A stretch of DNA of 64,000 nt. It comes from Plantago major. Lineage: Eukaryota > Streptophyta > Magnoliopsida > Lamiales > Plantaginaceae. Of the stretch, positions 60,961 to 64,000 are shown in pieces (the stretch's first letter is position 1; each line of letters begins with the position of its first letter). The stretch covers positions 80,938,877 to 81,002,876 of the forward strand of contig CM048840.1 in NCBI GenBank assembly GCA_026545765.1, given 5' to 3'. The notes beneath the pieces were generated by a model, which was given only the letters and a program-made list of their open reading frames with translations, searched no databases and had not been told where the DNA came from. Position numbers and translations under genes: made by a program.

Positions 60961-61818
60961 TTGGCGCGATCTGGTTGAACCCTCTCAATTGGGGAGAAAT
61001 CTATATATAGGGCACACACACCCATGATAAGGGTAAGCAATAATCACTTCCGAAGCTTGACTTTTATACAGACTAGATCTTCAGTCTCTCTTGAGTAAAG
61101 TCTCATACCGGTTTGACACTTAGCAAACCGGGTCCTAACCCCCCCCCCCCCTTCCAAGTCACTTGTGCAGGTTCTTACCAAGCTCAGAATCTCAGGCTCT
61201 CACACGTTGGCACTTACATAGTATGGAGCTTCTTACTTAAGGATATCTTGGCCATTACCAATGGGATAGAATAATCTCTAAGTGGTCGGGGGACTTTTAC
61301 CCTCAACATTTTGGCACCGTCTTTAGTAATGGCAAGAACAAGAAGGTCAGTAAGAACCAACGCTACTACGATTGGCACGCCTGCCCCAAGGAAAAGAGGT
61401 AGACCTCCCACTCGGAGGGGAAGGGTGGCGAGAACCTCTTCAAGAAACATAATGGATTGCCCAAGTGATGGCTACACCGCTAGCCTCTCTTCAGAGGAGG
61501 AAAGAGCCGCTGATCCCCCAATAAGGACCCAGGTACTCGGGGTTGAAGGCAAGTTCCTCCGTCAGGAACACATGGTCCTCCTCCGGGGAGAAACTTCACC
61601 CTTCCAAATGGGCAGATCATTCGTCCAAGTGAGTTTGGAATGAGTGAGAATCAGTTTGGCCTCTTACTAACCACCATTCAAGGGTGCTTTGGATCGAACA
61701 ACCTTCAGCCTCCTCAACCCACTCCTCCCTTAGCAATTCCGAGACAAGCTGAACCCGTGCAATCAAGGAATGAACATCGCCCAATCCAACAAAGGTTAGG
61801 AGAACCAGCTCAAGCTGG
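60961..61818 (+). repeat. Duplicated LTR-leader segment inside the Gypsy RT region
   Basis: Repeats 57691 to about 58566: LTR 3' part with TATATA (61003) and C-run, primer region, and gag start with AT-hook. It lies between the first part of RT-like sequence (up to about 60960) and the rest of RT (from about 61820). Short microhomology (ttggcgcgat) at its left edge suggests template switching or non-homologous insertion. Confidence 0.85.
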
Positions 61819-61819
61819 T

Positions 61820-62482
61820 CGACATGAAGTAGCATTCCCGGGCTTCTCTGTTGAAGATGCTATCATAGCAGGAGAAGTGGAAAAATTGATGAAAGCAGGA
61901 CACATCGAGGAAGTCAAGTATTCTGACTGGGTCTGTAACGTAGTCCTCGTTGAAAAAGCTCCAGAAAGTGGAGAATGTGCAATGACTTCACTATGCTTAA
62001 CAAGTTTTGCCCAAAGGATCCTTATCCATTACCTCGCATAGACCAGCTAGTTGACTCCACCTCGGGATGCGCACTCCTAAGCTTCATGGACACCTATCAA
62101 GGCTTTTACCAAATCAGGATGGACCAGGAAGACGACCTTCTCCGCGGAAGGAGGGGTCTACTGCTTCAAGGTCATGCTATTTGGCCTCAAGAACGCAGGC
62201 GCTACATATCAGCGACTGGTGAATAAGATGTTCAAAGAGGAGTTGGGCAAAACCATGGAATTTTACGTGGATGACATGCTAGTAAAAAGCAAGACCGAAG
62301 AGCAACACATCGAGCATCTCAACAAGTGCTTTTCCATCTTTAGGAAATATGGAATGAAGTTGAACCCAGAGAAGTGTACATTTGGTGTAAAAGGAGGAAA
62401 GTTCCCCGGCTACATGGTCACGGAGAGAGGTATCAGCGCCAACCCAGAGAAGATAAAGGCAATCTTAGACTTACCCCAATGA
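61820..62482 (+). pseudogene. Reverse transcriptase region of the Gypsy element
   Basis: Contains EVEKLMKAGHIEEVKYSDWV, MDTYQGFYQI and the catalytic FYVDD motif (YVDD at 62264-62275), followed by LNPEKCTFGV. Standard Ty3/Gypsy RT. Part of a fossil. Confidence 0.88.
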
Positions 62483-62497
62483 ACGACAATCAATGAG

Positions 62498-63313
62498 GTG
62501 CAAAAGCTCTTGGGAAGAGTGATGGCCCTGAGCCGTTTCATTTCCAAGTCCGCCGAGAAAAACTTACCTTTCTTCAAAATTCTAAGGAATGGAGACAAGT
62601 TCGAGTGGACAAAGGAGCGCGAAGAAGCCTTGGATAACTTAAAAAGCTACCTCCTCTCGCCACCTCTCTTGTCCAAACCAGTAGAAGGTGAACCTCTCTA
62701 CCTCTACCTAGCTACTACTGATGAATCCATGAGTTCTGTATTGGTGCAGATACAAGGAAATGACCACTTGCCGATCTATTACTTGAGCAAGGCCCTCGTG
62801 GGTCCCGAGGCCAGATATGTCAAAATTGAGAAGCTCGCCTTCGCGCTGGTCTACACTGCCCGGCGACTGAAGCCTTACTTCAAATCTCATTGGATCGTGG
62901 TCCTCACCAATGAACCACTCAAACATGTCCTAGGCAAACCAGATCAATCAGAATGCTTATCCAAATGGGCGATTGAGCTAAGTGAATATGATATCGGGTA
63001 CCAAGCCCCATCTGCTAAAAAGGCTCAAGTCCTTGCTAACTTCCTGGTAGATTACCCAGAGGAAATGGAAGAAGGAACCGAAAGTCCACAGGAGGACGTG
63101 AGCTGCGTCATGCTCACTCAAGCGAACGATACCCCAGAAGGAGAAAGGGCAAAAGAGAATGAGCCTGAAGAGATGCTTAGAAGTAACATTCAACTCTGGT
63201 CCAGATATCAGGAACCTATAGATGACTCCCTGAGGGTGAGACATATGTTCCTCCTAGACGAAGTAACAAACACTTCGACACCTGCATCTTCCGACAAGAA
63301 GCAGGAAGACTGA
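62498..63313 (+). pseudogene. RNase H domain and connection of the Gypsy element
   Basis: Motifs include LGRVMALSRFISKSAEKNLP, LYLYLATTDESMSSVLVQ and PIYYLSKALVGPEARY, the RT-linked RNase H fold of Ty3/Gypsy elements. A Glu-rich linker follows. Part of a fossil. Confidence 0.85.
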
Positions 63314-63316
63314 AAA

Positions 63317-63985
63317 GTGCCTACTATTGAATCAGAAAGCAAACTTGAGAACAAGGAATGTTGGATGTTACAAGTGGATGGATCCGTTACCGGACGAATA
63401 GGAGGAATAGGAATCTTTCTTGAAAGCCCTGAAGGAGCCAAGCTGGAATACGCCATCACCCTCAACTTTAAAGTAACAAACAATGAGGCCGAGTATGAGG
63501 CACTGCTCACCGGCTTGAGGATGGCAAAAGCTCTTCAAGTAAAAAGAATCAAAGCTTATACAGACTCCCAGCTCGTAAAATCCCAGTTTTCTGGGTCTTC
63601 TGCTACTAAAGGACCCAACATGATCAAATACTTAGAACTTCTCAAGAAAGAGGTGGAGCACTTTGAAGTATTCACTCTTGAGCAATTCCACAGGGAATGG
63701 AACGAAAAGGCTGATGCCCTTTCCAAGTATGCCTCAGACTTAGGAGCTCTAGATACAAGAAGTGTCATCCTGGTGACTCTCACGGACTCCTCCCTGGCAA
63801 ATCTTAATGGACAAGTCTTCCTCTTGAGCGCTGAAAGGAGCTGGATGACTGACATATTTTACTATCTCAAGGATGGCTCTGTACCTTCAGATCCTAGAGA
63901 AGCGAGGAGGATCCTATGTCGAGCCAACAGATACTTTATCCTGGGGAGGATCTTTACAAGAGATCTTTCACCGGCACTCACATGA
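63317..63985 (+). pseudogene. Additional RNase H-like domain (Tat clade) of the Gypsy element
   Basis: A second RNase H-type fold: VDGSVTGRIGGIGI, NNEAEYEALLTGLRMA and AYTDSQLVKSQ supply the acidic D-E-D residues. A second RNase H, thought to be acquired separately, is a known trait of plant Tat elements. The integrase would follow outside the window. Part of a fossil. Confidence 0.75.
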
Positions 63986-64000
63986 GATGCCTTGGTCCCC

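Larger units (their letters stand above)
57260..64000 (+). mobile_element. Nested Ty3/Gypsy element (Tat-like lineage)
   Basis: Inserted in the integrase of element R. It has a 5' LTR, primer site, AT-hook-bearing gag leader, capsid, protease, RT (YVDD), RNase H and an additional RNase H-like domain before the window ends. The order protease-RT-RNase H and the second RNase H are features of the plant Tat clade of Ty3/Gypsy elements. The RT region contains a duplicated LTR-leader segment. Integrase and 3' LTR are outside. Broken in several places; younger than element R by nesting. Confidence 0.85.

Overview
The window is plant nuclear DNA, most likely from a dicot. The evidence is plant-type introns (GTAAGT...CAG), telo-box motifs, a CACTA transposon end, Ty1/Copia and Ty3/Gypsy LTR elements of plant lineages, and two host gene families: an NFD4/nodulin-like MFS transporter and a DNAJC17-like J-domain/RRM protein. 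I cannot name the species.

Layout. (1) 1-7792: the 3' part of a decayed Sirevirus-like Ty1/Copia element (element L), with a broken post-pol accessory region, a polypurine cluster and a 3' LTR. (2) 7793-50153: a direct tandem array of seven units (A-G) of about 6.5 kb. Each unit holds a minus-strand DnaJ gene and a plus-strand MFS transporter arranged head-to-head across a spacer of about 2.7 kb. Successive units meet tail-to-tail across about 0.84 kb. The spacer carries a probable 5'-UTR intron of the DnaJ gene, a MITE-like inverted repeat, a diverged internal duplication and one end of a CACTA element. (3) 50154-57259: the 5' LTR, primer site, gag, protease and part of the integrase of a second copy of the same Copia family (element R), with a large tandem duplication in gag. 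(4) 57260-64000: a Ty3/Gypsy Tat-like element inserted in the integrase of R, with its own LTR-leader segment duplicated inside its RT region. It runs off the window.

Gene state. None of the seven transporter copies is open as read. Four share one early TAG (codon 57), a fifth has a different early TAG, and copies 1 and 7 have other lesions. The DnaJ genes fare better: D2 and D5 encode complete 295-residue proteins over three exons, and D3 is nearly so. D4 and D6 are out of frame through a (CT)n length change in exon 2, D7 has a one-base loss, and D1 lacks its J-domain. Units C-E form a homogeneous core and A, B, F and G are a second type, with mosaic tracts that suggest conversion or unequal exchange.

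The most unusual signal is a patchy excess of small indels in which CAG or CTG reads as CG. It is densest in the transporter of unit G, next to the LTR. It may be a base-calling artefact at CHG-methylated sites, in which case several pseudogene calls would need revising. No function beyond the known gene families is claimed; I found no RNA genes or CRISPR.
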